Origin: UBA4655 sp964585575
Lineage (GTDB): Bacteria; Planctomycetota; Planctomycetia; Pirellulales; UBA1268
Assembly (NCBI GenBank): GCA_964585575.1
Contig: CAZPEM010000058.1
Coordinates: 1-18,300, forward strand
DNA length: 18,300 bases
Direction of reading: 5' to 3'
This document shows positions 10,638-18,300 of the stretch, in pieces; the stretch's first letter is position 1; every line of letters starts with the position of its first letter. Position numbers and translations under genes: made by a program. The notes beneath the pieces were generated by a model. The model was not told the DNA's origin, did not search any database, and was given only the letters and a program-made list of their open reading frames with translations.

Positions 10638-12149
10638 ATGGACCGTTTCGAGACCCCGACATTGACCGAAAACGCTGTCGCCGATCCGTTCGCCGGCTAC
10701 GACCTCGGGGCTGCCTACGACGAGATGATCGCTGCCGGCGGCGAGCCGCGGGGCCACTACCGCCCGCTCCACGACCGGCTCCGGGGGCTCGACAGCGACG
10801 ACCTCCGCCGCCGCAAGGCGATGACCGACCTCTCCATGCGTCAGGACGGCGTCGGGTTCACGGTCTACCGGGCCGAGGAGGGGATCGAGCGGGTCTGGCC
10901 GATGGACCCCGTGCCTCGAATCATCCCGGCGAACGAGTGGCGGCAGATCGAGGCCGGCCTGGTGCAGCGGGTCACGGCGCTCAACCTGTTTCTCTGGGAT
11001 GTCTACCACGACCAGCGGATCCTGCGGGATAACGTCGTGCCTCCCTGGCTCGTGCTGCAGGGAGGATTCTTCCGCCGCGAGTTCGTCGGCGTGAACGTGC
11101 CCCGGCGGATCTACGTGCACGTCTGCGGCACCGACCTGATCCGCGATGCCGACGGCCGTTACCTCGTGCTCGAGGACAACGCCCGCACCCCCAGCGGCGT
11201 GAGCTACATGCTCCAGAACCGGAAGGTGCTCAAGCGGGTCTTCCCCGCACTCTTCAACGACTACGACGTCTTGCCCAACGACGACTACCCCGCCGCCCTG
11301 CTCGACGTCCTGCAGTACATCGCCCCGGCCACCTCGAGCCAGCCGACCGCCGTTCTGCTCAGCCCGGGCATCTACAACTCCGCCTATTTCGAGCACAGCT
11401 TCCTCGCCCAGCGGATGGGCATCGAACTCGTCGAGGGGCGGGATCTCTTCGTCGACAACAACCGGGTCTTCATGCGGACCACCCGCGGCCCGCGGCAGGT
11501 GGACGTCATCTACCGGCGTATCGACGACGACTTCCTCGACCCGCTCACCTTCCGCAGCGACAGCGCGCTCGGCGTGCCGGGGCTCGTGAACGCCTACCGG
11601 GCCGGCACCGTCGCCTTGGCCAACTGCATCGGCACGGGCATCGCCGACGACAAGGGCATCTACCCGTTCGTGCCGGCGATGATCCACTACTACCTCGGCC
11701 AGGATCCGATCCTCGACAACGTCGAGACGTTTCGGCCGGAGGTTCCCGCCGAGCGGGATCACGTGCTCGCCAACCTCGACAAGCTCGTCGTGAAGCGGGT
11801 GAACGAGTCGGGAGGATACGGCATGCTCATCGGGCCGGCCTCCACGCAGGCCCAGCGGGACGAGTTTCGCGAGCTCATCAAGGCCGACCCGCGGGACTTC
11901 ATCGCCCAGCCCACGATCCAGCTCTCCACGCATCCCACGCTCGTGGACGGCCGGCTCGAGGGCCGCCACGTCGACCTGCGGCCGTTCATCCTCTGCGGCG
12001 AGCGGACGATCGTCACGCCCGGCGGACTGACGCGAGTTGCGCTTCCCAGGGGCAGCCTCGTCGTCAACAGCTCCCAGGGGGGCGGCAGCAAGGACACGTG
12101 GGTATTGGCGGACGACCGCGTGGTATTGGCGGAGGACCGCGCGACATGA
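10638..12149 (+). CDS. Circularly permuted ATP-grasp protein
   Basis: A 503-residue protein of the circularly permuted ATP-grasp family (COG2308-like). ATP-grasp enzymes activate a carboxylate as acyl-phosphate and join it to an amine, typically making peptide-like bonds. Family landmarks are LEDNARTPSG at 178-187, KRVNESGGYG at 386-395, DLRPFILCGE at 446-455 and SSQGGGSKDTWVL at 478-490. The ATG at 10638 gives an N-terminus MDRFETPTL that leads directly into family sequence; no strong ribosome site is visible. The last 15 residues are odd: a 21-base near-perfect tandem repeat encodes VLADDRV then VLAEDRA after the usual end motif. It is the first gene of a three-gene operon, with the alpha-E start 7 bases after its stop. 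The product of the reaction is unknown. Confidence 0.92.
   Translation: MDRFETPTLTENAVADPFAGYDLGAAYDEMIAAGGEPRGHYRPLHDRLRGLDSDDLRRRKAMTDLSMRQDGVGFTVYRAEEGIERVWPMDPVPRIIPANEWRQIEAGLVQRVTALNLFLWDVYHDQRILRDNVVPPWLVLQGGFFRREFVGVNVPRRIYVHVCGTDLIRDADGRYLVLEDNARTPSGVSYMLQNRKVLKRVFPALFNDYDVLPNDDYPAALLDVLQYIAPATSSQPTAVLLSPGIYNSAYFEHSFLAQRMGIELVEGRDLFVDNNRVFMRTTRGPRQVDVIYRRIDDDFLDPLTFRSDSALGVPGLVNAYRAGTVALANCIGTGIADDKGIYPFVPAMIHYYLGQDPILDNVETFRPEVPAERDHVLANLDKLVVKRVNESGGYGMLIGPASTQAQRDEFRELIKADPRDFIAQPTIQLSTHPTLVDGRLEGRHVDLRPFILCGERTIVTPGGLTRVALPRGSLVVNSSQGGGSKDTWVLADDRVVLAEDRAT
12101..12142 (+). repeat. 21-bp in-frame tandem duplication at the ATP-grasp 3' end
   Basis: Two adjacent 21-base units (12101-12121 and 12122-12142) match at 19 of 21 positions. 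They encode seven-residue repeats VLADDRV and VLAEDRA just before the stop codon. This looks like a recent slippage or duplication event that extended the C-terminus. Confidence 0.85.
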
Positions 12150-12156
12150 GGATTCG

Positions 12157-13107
12157 ATGCTGAGCCGAGTCGCCGACGCGCTGTTTTGGATGAGCCGCTA
12201 CCTCGAGCGGGCGGATCACGTCGCGCGGGCGGTGAACGTGACGTTTCAGCTCGATCTCGACCTCCACGGCGTGCTCGCCAACCCCGTGGAGCTCGAGTGG
12301 AATTCGCTCGTGTCGCTCTTGAAGCAGCCGCCGCCGCCGGTGCGGACGGGCGAGCATCCCGTGGCGGCCGTGCAGCGGTGGCTGCTGTTGGACACGGCGA
12401 ACCCCGGGAGCGTCATGGGATGCATGAACCGTGCCCGCAACAATGCCCGCAGCGTTCGCGGCTCGGTCAGTCCGCAGGTCTGGCAGGAACTCAACAAGCT
12501 CCACTGGCGGCTCACCGACACTTCGCTCCAGGCCCGTGTCGCCGACTCGCCGCACGATTTCTGCGAGGAGGTGCAGACGGGCGTGCTCCTCTTCACGGGG
12601 GCGAGCGAGGCGACGCTCGTCCACGACGAGGGCTGGCACTTCATCCAGCTCGGCCGCTACCTCGAACGCGCCGACAAGACCCTGCGGATCGTCGACGCGA
12701 AGTTTGCCCTGCTGGAGCGGTCGGGCACGGTGGACCTGCCGATCAGCAACCTGCAGTGGGGCGCCGTGCTCAAGAACTGCGCCGCCTACGAGGCCTACCA
12801 GCGGCTCTACATCAGCCGCGTGGAGCCGGAGCGGGTCGTCGAGTTTCTCCTCACGAACGCCGATTTCCCCCATTCCGTGCGGTTCTGCCTCGGCCGCGTG
12901 ATGCAGTCGCTGGCGGCCATCAGCGGCCGGCCCGCCGACCGCTGCGACGACGACGTCTCACGGGTGGTGGGACGGCTGCATGGCGACCTCGCCTACCTCG
13001 ATTCGGAGACGCTCGAGGGGGAACGTCTGCACGCCTTCCTCGGCGATGCCCAGGCACGCTGCGCCCGGATATCGCAGCTCCTTCAGCAGCAGTATTCGCT
13101 CCAGTGA
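12157..13107 (+). CDS. Alpha-E domain protein (DUF403/COG2307-like)
   Basis: A 316-residue all-helical protein of the alpha-E family, which almost always accompanies the circularly permuted ATP-grasp protein and is thought to assist it. The family start MLSRVADALFWMSRYLERAD (1-20) is intact. A second copy of the signature, LGRYLERADKTLRIVDA, occurs at 165-181, so the protein looks like an internal duplication of a helical unit. Other conserved helices include NRARNNARSVRG (91-102). The ATG at 12157 is preceded by GAGGA (12148-12152), which overlaps the upstream stop, so translation is probably coupled. No catalytic motif is recognisable. A role as scaffold or carrier in a peptide-forming complex is inference from the neighbourhood. 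Confidence 0.92.
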   Translation: MLSRVADALFWMSRYLERADHVARAVNVTFQLDLDLHGVLANPVELEWNSLVSLLKQPPPPVRTGEHPVAAVQRWLLLDTANPGSVMGCMNRARNNARSVRGSVSPQVWQELNKLHWRLTDTSLQARVADSPHDFCEEVQTGVLLFTGASEATLVHDEGWHFIQLGRYLERADKTLRIVDAKFALLERSGTVDLPISNLQWGAVLKNCAAYEAYQRLYISRVEPERVVEFLLTNADFPHSVRFCLGRVMQSLAAISGRPADRCDDDVSRVVGRLHGDLAYLDSETLEGERLHAFLGDAQARCARISQLLQQQYSLQ

Positions 13108-13141
13108 CGTCTTCGAAGAAGCGGCCCGGAGGGCCCGACCG

Positions 13142-14092
13142 ATGATCCTCGAAATCCAGCACGAGACCACGATCTCCTACGCGAGCCCCGTCCGGGAATG
13201 GCTCTGCGAGCTGCGGATGGAGCCGGCGAGCGACCGCGGCCAGCGATGCCACTCGTTCCGCGTCTCGACCGGCCTCTCGCATCCCGTGGCCAACTACCGC
13301 GACGGCTTCGGCAACTCCGTGCACCACTTCAACCTGCTGGCCCCGCCGCAGAAGGTGCGGATCCTCGCCGCGAGCATCGTTGAGACCGAGGAATCGGCGG
13401 TCGGCCCGGTCGCGAGCCAGGTGACGTTTCCCGAGACGGGGCCGCTCGGCTGGGAGCTGCCGCTGCAGGCGCTCGACTACATGTCGCTGCGGGGGCCGGT
13501 TCGCCGCACGCCCCTGCTCGAGCCGATCCGAACCGCGCTCGTGCCACGTCCGCGGACGCGGGTGGGGATGTGGGTGTGCCAAGTGGCCGAGCAGATCCGC
13601 AGCCAGTTCGAATACGCGCGCGACGTCACCGACGCCTCGTCGCCGATCGACCACATCCTCACCCACGGCAAGGGTGTCTGCCAGGACTTCACCCACCTCA
13701 TGATCGCGATCCTGCGGTCCTGGGGCGTGCCGGCCCGCTACGTGAGCGGTTACATCCATCGACCCAACCGCGAGTCGCAGAGCCACGCCTGGTGCGAGGT
13801 CTGGCTGCCCGACGTCGGCTGGACGGGCTTCGACCCGACCAACGGCTGCCCGATCGGCGGCGAGTTCGTGAAGACCGCGATCGGCCGAGACTTCAGCGAC
13901 GTGCCGCCGAACAAGGGGATCTACCTCGGCTCGGGCGAGGAGAGGATCGAGGTCCGGGTGGCGACCCGCACGCTCGAACGGCTTCCCTCGCTCGGCTGGC
14001 ACGAGGAGCTCGCCCCGCTCGACGCGCCGGTTCAGACCGTCGTGCACGCCGTGAACTACCAGGGCGACGCCGACGGCGACCAGCAGCAGTGA
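13142..14092 (+). CDS. Transglutaminase-like cysteine protease-fold enzyme
   Basis: A 316-residue protein with the bacterial transglutaminase-like N-terminal beta domain (about 1-110) and a transglutaminase core (about 145-240). The catalytic triad is visible as Cys180 in GKGVCQDFTH, His215 in SHAWCEVW and Asp231 in GFDPTNG. Such enzymes cleave or form amide bonds. There is no signal peptide, so it is probably cytoplasmic like its partners. The C-terminus ends in a short polar tail with three glutamines. GGAGGG (13128-13133) lies 8 bases before the ATG, and the alpha-E stop is 34 bases upstream, so it is the third gene of the operon. In this context it may process, or attach, the product of the ATP-grasp protein; that is inference. 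Confidence 0.93.
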   Translation: MILEIQHETTISYASPVREWLCELRMEPASDRGQRCHSFRVSTGLSHPVANYRDGFGNSVHHFNLLAPPQKVRILAASIVETEESAVGPVASQVTFPETGPLGWELPLQALDYMSLRGPVRRTPLLEPIRTALVPRPRTRVGMWVCQVAEQIRSQFEYARDVTDASSPIDHILTHGKGVCQDFTHLMIAILRSWGVPARYVSGYIHRPNRESQSHAWCEVWLPDVGWTGFDPTNGCPIGGEFVKTAIGRDFSDVPPNKGIYLGSGEERIEVRVATRTLERLPSLGWHEELAPLDAPVQTVVHAVNYQGDADGDQQQ

Positions 14093-14100
14093 GCGTGGCG

Positions 14101-14142
14101 AGCAGGATGATTCGTCGGTGCCGGGCTTCCGGCTCACCTGCT
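14101..14142. terminator. Hairpin between convergent transglutaminase and SUMF1 genes
   Basis: The hairpin GCCGG-GCTT-CCGGC (14120-14133) is extended by GGTG (14117-14120) against CACC (14135-14138) and AGCAGG (14101-14106) against CCTGCT (14137-14142); these pairings partly compete. It lies just after the transglutaminase stop in a 154-base convergent gap. No T-tract follows, so its role as terminator is likely by position only. Confidence 0.35.
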
Positions 14143-14246
14143 CGACCGGATGGTCGCCCCGCGTGCGCGGGCCAGTTCGTGCGTGCCGATGAAGAAAGGC
14201 CGCGTCGGGGTTGCGACATGCCGCTCGAGCGGTCGATCCAGGTCGA

Positions 14247-15050
14247 TCAGCGACTCGCCGGTGGCCCGGATTCGGACGGACTCAGGGCGAGGCGGAAGCC
14301 GATTTCATCGGACTTGGTCCAGGTGCCGCTGGAAAGTCTGTATGCCGACTGGCCGTATCCGGCGCGTTTTCGCCAGGAACCGCCACGCATGATCCGGAAG
14401 GATTCCTCCGCCCGCCCGGTCGGGTCCGTCACGGCGGCGTCGGTGTACCGATACGGCCCGTCGCTGCACCACTCCGCCACGTTGCCGTGCATGTCGTGGA
14501 GGCCCCAGGGATTCGGTTTCTTGAGACCGACCGGATGCGTGGCCGGACGCGGGCTGTTGTGGCCGATCGACGCGTTCTTCTCGAACCAGCCATACTCCCC
14601 GAAATCCGCCTGGTAGTCGCCATAGGAAAACTTCGTGGTCGTTCCGGCGCGGCAGGCATACTCCCACTCCGCCTCCGTCGGCAGTCGGTAGACCCGGCCC
14701 GCCTTCCGCTCTTCCGGGAGCGCCGAAAGCTTCTCGCAAAATGTGACGACTTCCTGCCAGCTTACGCTCTCGGCAGGATGGTCGTCGGCCTCGCGCTCGC
14801 TTGGCAGGCTGTCCATCACTCGCTTCCATTGGGCCCACGTCACCTCGTGCACGCCGAGATAAAACGGCCGTGACAGGGTCACGCGATGCGCCGGTCTCTG
14901 GAAGGAATCGCTGAGGTCATCACCCATCGTGAACGTACCGGCCGGCAGGAGCTTCATCCTGACGCCGATCGAATTCTCGATGAACTCGGGAATCTGTTCG
15001 CCTCGGGCGACCAGGCAGCAGGCCGCCATGCAGATCGTCAGCACGCGCAT
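14247..15050 (-). CDS. Secreted SUMF1/formylglycine-generating-enzyme-like domain protein
   Basis: A 267-residue protein with the sulfatase-modifying-factor fold. A short hydrophobic N-terminus (about 1-16, with two adjacent cysteines at 11-12) looks like a signal peptide or lipoprotein signal. Family landmarks are MKLLPAGTFTMG (32-43), HEVTWAQW (68-75), RLPTEAEWEYACRAG (122-136), NPWGLHDMHGNVAEWC (180-195), MRGGSW (221-226) and the terminal GFRLAL (251-256). The paired copper-binding cysteines of true formylglycine-generating enzymes, expected between GGSW and GFRLA, are absent, so it is probably a binding or accessory protein rather than a sulfatase activator. A longer start at 15128 is in frame. 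I prefer 15050 because it begins at the signal sequence and because a candidate promoter would start transcription at about 15128. Confidence 0.85.
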   Translation of the reverse strand: MRVLTICMAACCLVARGEQIPEFIENSIGVRMKLLPAGTFTMGDDLSDSFQRPAHRVTLSRPFYLGVHEVTWAQWKRVMDSLPSEREADDHPAESVSWQEVVTFCEKLSALPEERKAGRVYRLPTEAEWEYACRAGTTTKFSYGDYQADFGEYGWFEKNASIGHNSPRPATHPVGLKKPNPWGLHDMHGNVAEWCSDGPYRYTDAAVTDPTGRAEESFRIMRGGSWRKRAGYGQSAYRLSSGTWTKSDEIGFRLALSPSESGPPASR

Positions 15051-15134
15051 CGTGGCCCCCGCGGTCGAGGGCAGGCTGCGGCGACCGCGGCAGACGTCGG
15101 CCGACCCGGGATCATTGGATGCAGGCATTCTCAA

Positions 15135-15164
15135 ATCGTAGCCCGGTCGGCGGCACTTCCTCAA
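15135..15164 (-). promoter_or_regulatory. Candidate promoter of the SUMF1-like gene
   Basis: On the minus strand TTGAGG (complement of 15159-15164) and TACGAT (complement of 15135-15140) are 18 bases apart, each matching 4 of 6 consensus positions. Transcription would start near 15128, giving a leader of roughly 75 bases. A 13-base palindrome, CGCTCA-C-TGAGCG (15173-15185), lies just upstream of the -35 box and could be an operator. Confidence 0.38.
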
Positions 15165-15244
15165 GCGTTTCCCGCTCACTGAGCGACTCGTGATCCGTGG
15201 GACCGTGCCTCGCGGGCATCCGGGCTCCCGTCGCGGAACGCCCA

Positions 15245-16738
<1,494 letters not shown>

Positions 16739-16749
16739 GTCCGGGTTGT

Positions 16750-18189
16750 TCACTTCGGCGTCGCCTTGCGATGCTCGTAGTCGTGGTAGTAGCCGACTTC
16801 GACGTTTTCGAGGACGCCGAGTGCGTCGTCGGTGAGGACGGCGAGTGAGAAGTAGAGGGTGAGGAGGTAGGAGGCGACTCCGAGGCTGTCGAGCCCCATG
16901 AGCCGTGCCGACAGGCTCGGCATGATCTCGCCTGGGATGCCGGTCTGGTGGAGACCGACGACGCCCTGGTCGGCCTCGCCGACCCGCAGGAGGAGGATGC
17001 TCGTGGTTCCGAAGGACTGGTTGGATCCGTAGCGGCTCTTCACCTCGAGCTTGTCGCATGGGACGAGGGGGACTCCCCGCCAGGTGATGACGGGTGTTCC
17101 GAAGAGGCTCGTGGTGACCGGGGGCACACCCCGCCAGGTGCACTCCCGCTCGAAGGCTGCGATGGCCTTGGGATGGGCGAGGAAGAAGGCGGGCTTCTTC
17201 CAGACGAGCGAGAGCAGCTCGTCGAGGTCGTCGGGGGTGGGGGCGCCGTAGCGGGTGCTGATCCGCATGGCGGGATCGACGGAGTGGAGGAGGCCGAACT
17301 TGGGGCTGTTGACGAGGTCCCACTCCTGGCGTTCCTTGATGCCCTCGATGGTGAGCCGCATCTGCTCTTCGAGCTGGTCGTAGGGCCCGTTGTAGAGGTC
17401 GGAGACGCGGGTGTGGACGCGGACGACGGTCTGGACGGCGGCGAGGGAATATTCGCGGGGTTGGGCGGCGTAGTCGACGAAGGTCTCGGGGATCTCGACG
17501 TTCTCGGCGAAGCCGCTGACGAGGTCGATGTTGCGTTCGCCGTAGCGGTTGACGGTGCTGCGGAGCTCGAGGTGCTCGGCGATCGCCTTCTGGAAGTCGT
17601 CTCGGAGGTTGGGGAGCTCGTCGAGGACGGCGTCGAGATCCTTGCGGGAGAGCGTGAGGAGCACGCAGGGGGTGATCGTGCGGACGGTGCTGTCCGACGG
17701 GTTGTCGCTCACGAGATCGACCTCGCCGAAGAACTCCCCCTCCGTGAGCAGGGCCGCCCGCAGATCACGACCATGGACTCCCTTCGAGAGGATCTCGACC
17801 TGGCCTTGTGCGATCACGAAAAACGTGCTGCGGTCCTGCCCTTCGATCAGGAGGTCGCTCCCGAGGGGCACCCGCTCGGTGCGAAACCGCCCCTGCATCG
17901 TGGCGAGCAGCGAGTCGGGAAGGCCCGCGAAGAGCGGCACGTTTCGTAGCGCAGCCGGGGCGAAGGTGAGACGGTCGTCGGAGGCTTCGATCGCGATCCG
18001 CTCCGCCTTTGCGAGCTCCACCTTCGTGCGGTTCACGCGGTAGCTGCCCCCCTCGACCTGCACCCACGGCAGGAGGTGGAGCAGATGCCGCGGCGTGATC
18101 GACATCATCTTCGGAGATGTCTTCGTCGTGGTCGCGAGGTTCCTCGCGACCGCGGTCGTCACGCTCCGCTGGAGAAGGTTGTCGTTCAT
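16750..18189 (-). CDS. Family 2 encapsulin shell protein with cyclic-nucleotide-binding-like insert (2B type)
   Basis: A 479-residue HK97-fold shell protein that self-assembles into a protein nanocompartment. The N-terminal arm NLATTTKTSPKMMSIT (17-32) with LLPWVQVEGGSYRVNR (39-54) is characteristic of Family 2. A cyclic-nucleotide-binding-like domain occupies about 84-210 (LFAGLPDSLL, then GEFFGEVDL at 151-159). The shell domain resumes about 213, including a twice-occurring TWRGVP (351-356, 369-374) and the C-terminal ENVEVGYYHDY (461-471). Where binding domains normally have an arginine contacting the cyclic phosphate (PRAAT-type motif), this protein has PSDST at 164-168, so ligand binding is doubtful. 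AAAGGAG lies 5 bases before the ATG. The tail of a second shell gene ends 11 bases upstream and the desulfurase follows directly, so all three are in one operon. Confidence 0.92.
   Translation of the reverse strand: MNDNLLQRSVTTAVARNLATTTKTSPKMMSITPRHLLHLLPWVQVEGGSYRVNRTKVELAKAERIAIEASDDRLTFAPAALRNVPLFAGLPDSLLATMQGRFRTERVPLGSDLLIEGQDRSTFFVIAQGQVEILSKGVHGRDLRAALLTEGEFFGEVDLVSDNPSDSTVRTITPCVLLTLSRKDLDAVLDELPNLRDDFQKAIAEHLELRSTVNRYGERNIDLVSGFAENVEIPETFVDYAAQPREYSLAAVQTVVRVHTRVSDLYNGPYDQLEEQMRLTIEGIKERQEWDLVNSPKFGLLHSVDPAMRISTRYGAPTPDDLDELLSLVWKKPAFFLAHPKAIAAFERECTWRGVPPVTTSLFGTPVITWRGVPLVPCDKLEVKSRYGSNQSFGTTSILLLRVGEADQGVVGLHQTGIPGEIMPSLSARLMGLDSLGVASYLLTLYFSLAVLTDDALGVLENVEVGYYHDYEHRKATPK
16777..16831 (-). 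repeat. Copy 1 of a shell-gene direct repeat (3' end of complete encapsulin gene)
   Basis: This 55-base stretch matches 18246-18300 with a single difference (16798 versus 18267), which is synonymous (GAA versus GAG). It encodes the C-terminal DDALGVLENVEVGYYHDY. The similarity stops abruptly after the final HDY codons, where the two tails diverge. The other copy runs off the window. Confidence 0.9.
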
Positions 18190-18200
18190 GGGGGCTCCTT

Positions 18201-18300
18201 TCAGATGCCGGATCCGTCGGCGAATCCGACGCGATCAGCGGCAAGGTAGTCGTGGTAGTAGCCGACCTCGACGTTTTCGAGGACGCCGAGTGCGTCGTCG
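18201..18300 (-). CDS. Second Family 2 encapsulin shell paralogue, C-terminal end only
   Basis: This is the 3' end of a gene cut by the window edge. On the minus strand it reads DDALGVLENVEVGYYHDY and then a distinct tail LAADRVGFADGSGI before TGA (complement of 18201-18203). The first 18 residues are identical to residues 454-471 of the complete shell protein, and the DNA differs at one base in 55. The unique tail replaces EHRKATPK of the neighbour. The stop sits 11 bases before the start of the complete shell gene, whose ribosome site lies between them. It is therefore a tandem paralogue and the upstream gene of the operon. Whether it also carries the nucleotide-binding-like insert cannot be seen. 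Confidence 0.88.
   Translation of the reverse strand, partial: DDALGVLENVEVGYYHDYLAADRVGFADGSGI
18246..18300 (-). repeat. Copy 2 of the shell-gene direct repeat (truncated by window edge)
   Basis: This copy matches 16777-16831 at 54 of 55 bases. The repeat continues past the window end, so its true length is unknown. Confidence 0.9.

Noticed and set aside
16739..17323. An in-frame upstream extension of the desulfurase by about 195 codons
   Set aside because: It would run through the shell gene, and its translation is Arg/Pro/His-rich noise. Start codons at the shell-gene stop (16753 or 16738) are far more plausible.
16750..18300. Prophage origin for the HK97-fold shell genes
   Set aside because: Encapsulin shells share the phage capsid fold, but no terminase, portal, protease or tail gene is present. 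The Family 2 N-terminal arm and desulfurase partner identify a cellular compartment.

Overview
The window is GC-rich, densely coded bacterial DNA. Several features suggest a planctomycete-type organism (Planctomycetota, possibly Pirellulales): a twin-arginine Gfo/Idh/MocA oxidoreductase next to a DoxX-like membrane protein, a Ser/Thr kinase, a secreted sulfatase-modifying-factor-like protein, an Anbu proteasome-like peptidase locus, and a Family 2 encapsulin locus. This assignment is inferred from gene content and was not tested. I see no insertion sequence, CRISPR array or rRNA. No gene-free stretch exceeds about 200 bases.

Layout: (1) 1-53 is the 3' part of a tRNA-Asp(GTC). (2) 76-2159, minus strand: a D-2-hydroxyacid dehydrogenase overlaps a protein kinase by 4 bases. 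(3) 2278-4924, plus strand: a DoxX-like protein with a very large insertion, then a Tat-signal Gfo/Idh/MocA oxidoreductase 19 bases later. (4) 5007-9488, plus strand: a membrane-fusion adaptor and a CzcA-type heavy-metal RND pump, with no outer-membrane channel gene in the window. (5) 9689-14092: the Anbu peptidase (minus) is divergent from a three-gene plus-strand operon of circularly permuted ATP-grasp, alpha-E and transglutaminase-like proteins. (6) 14247-15050, minus strand: a secreted SUMF1-domain protein. (7) 15245-18300, minus strand: a Family 2 encapsulin operon. It holds the 3' end of one shell gene, then a complete second shell gene with a cyclic-nucleotide-binding-like insert, then a SufS-like cysteine desulfurase with a roughly 100-residue low-complexity N-terminal extension typical of encapsulated cargo.

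Two loci stand out. The encapsulin locus has two tandem shell paralogues whose C-terminal coding DNA is almost identical over the visible 55 bases. This suggests a mixed-subunit compartment housing a sulfur-mobilising enzyme. In the complete shell protein the nucleotide-binding insert lacks the usual phosphate-binding arginine. The Anbu locus combines a peptide-bond-forming ATP-grasp protein, an alpha-E helper, a transglutaminase-fold enzyme and a proteasome-like peptidase. This is a known conserved neighbourhood whose substrate is, to my knowledge, unresolved; a peptide-synthesis, modification and turnover cycle is plausible.
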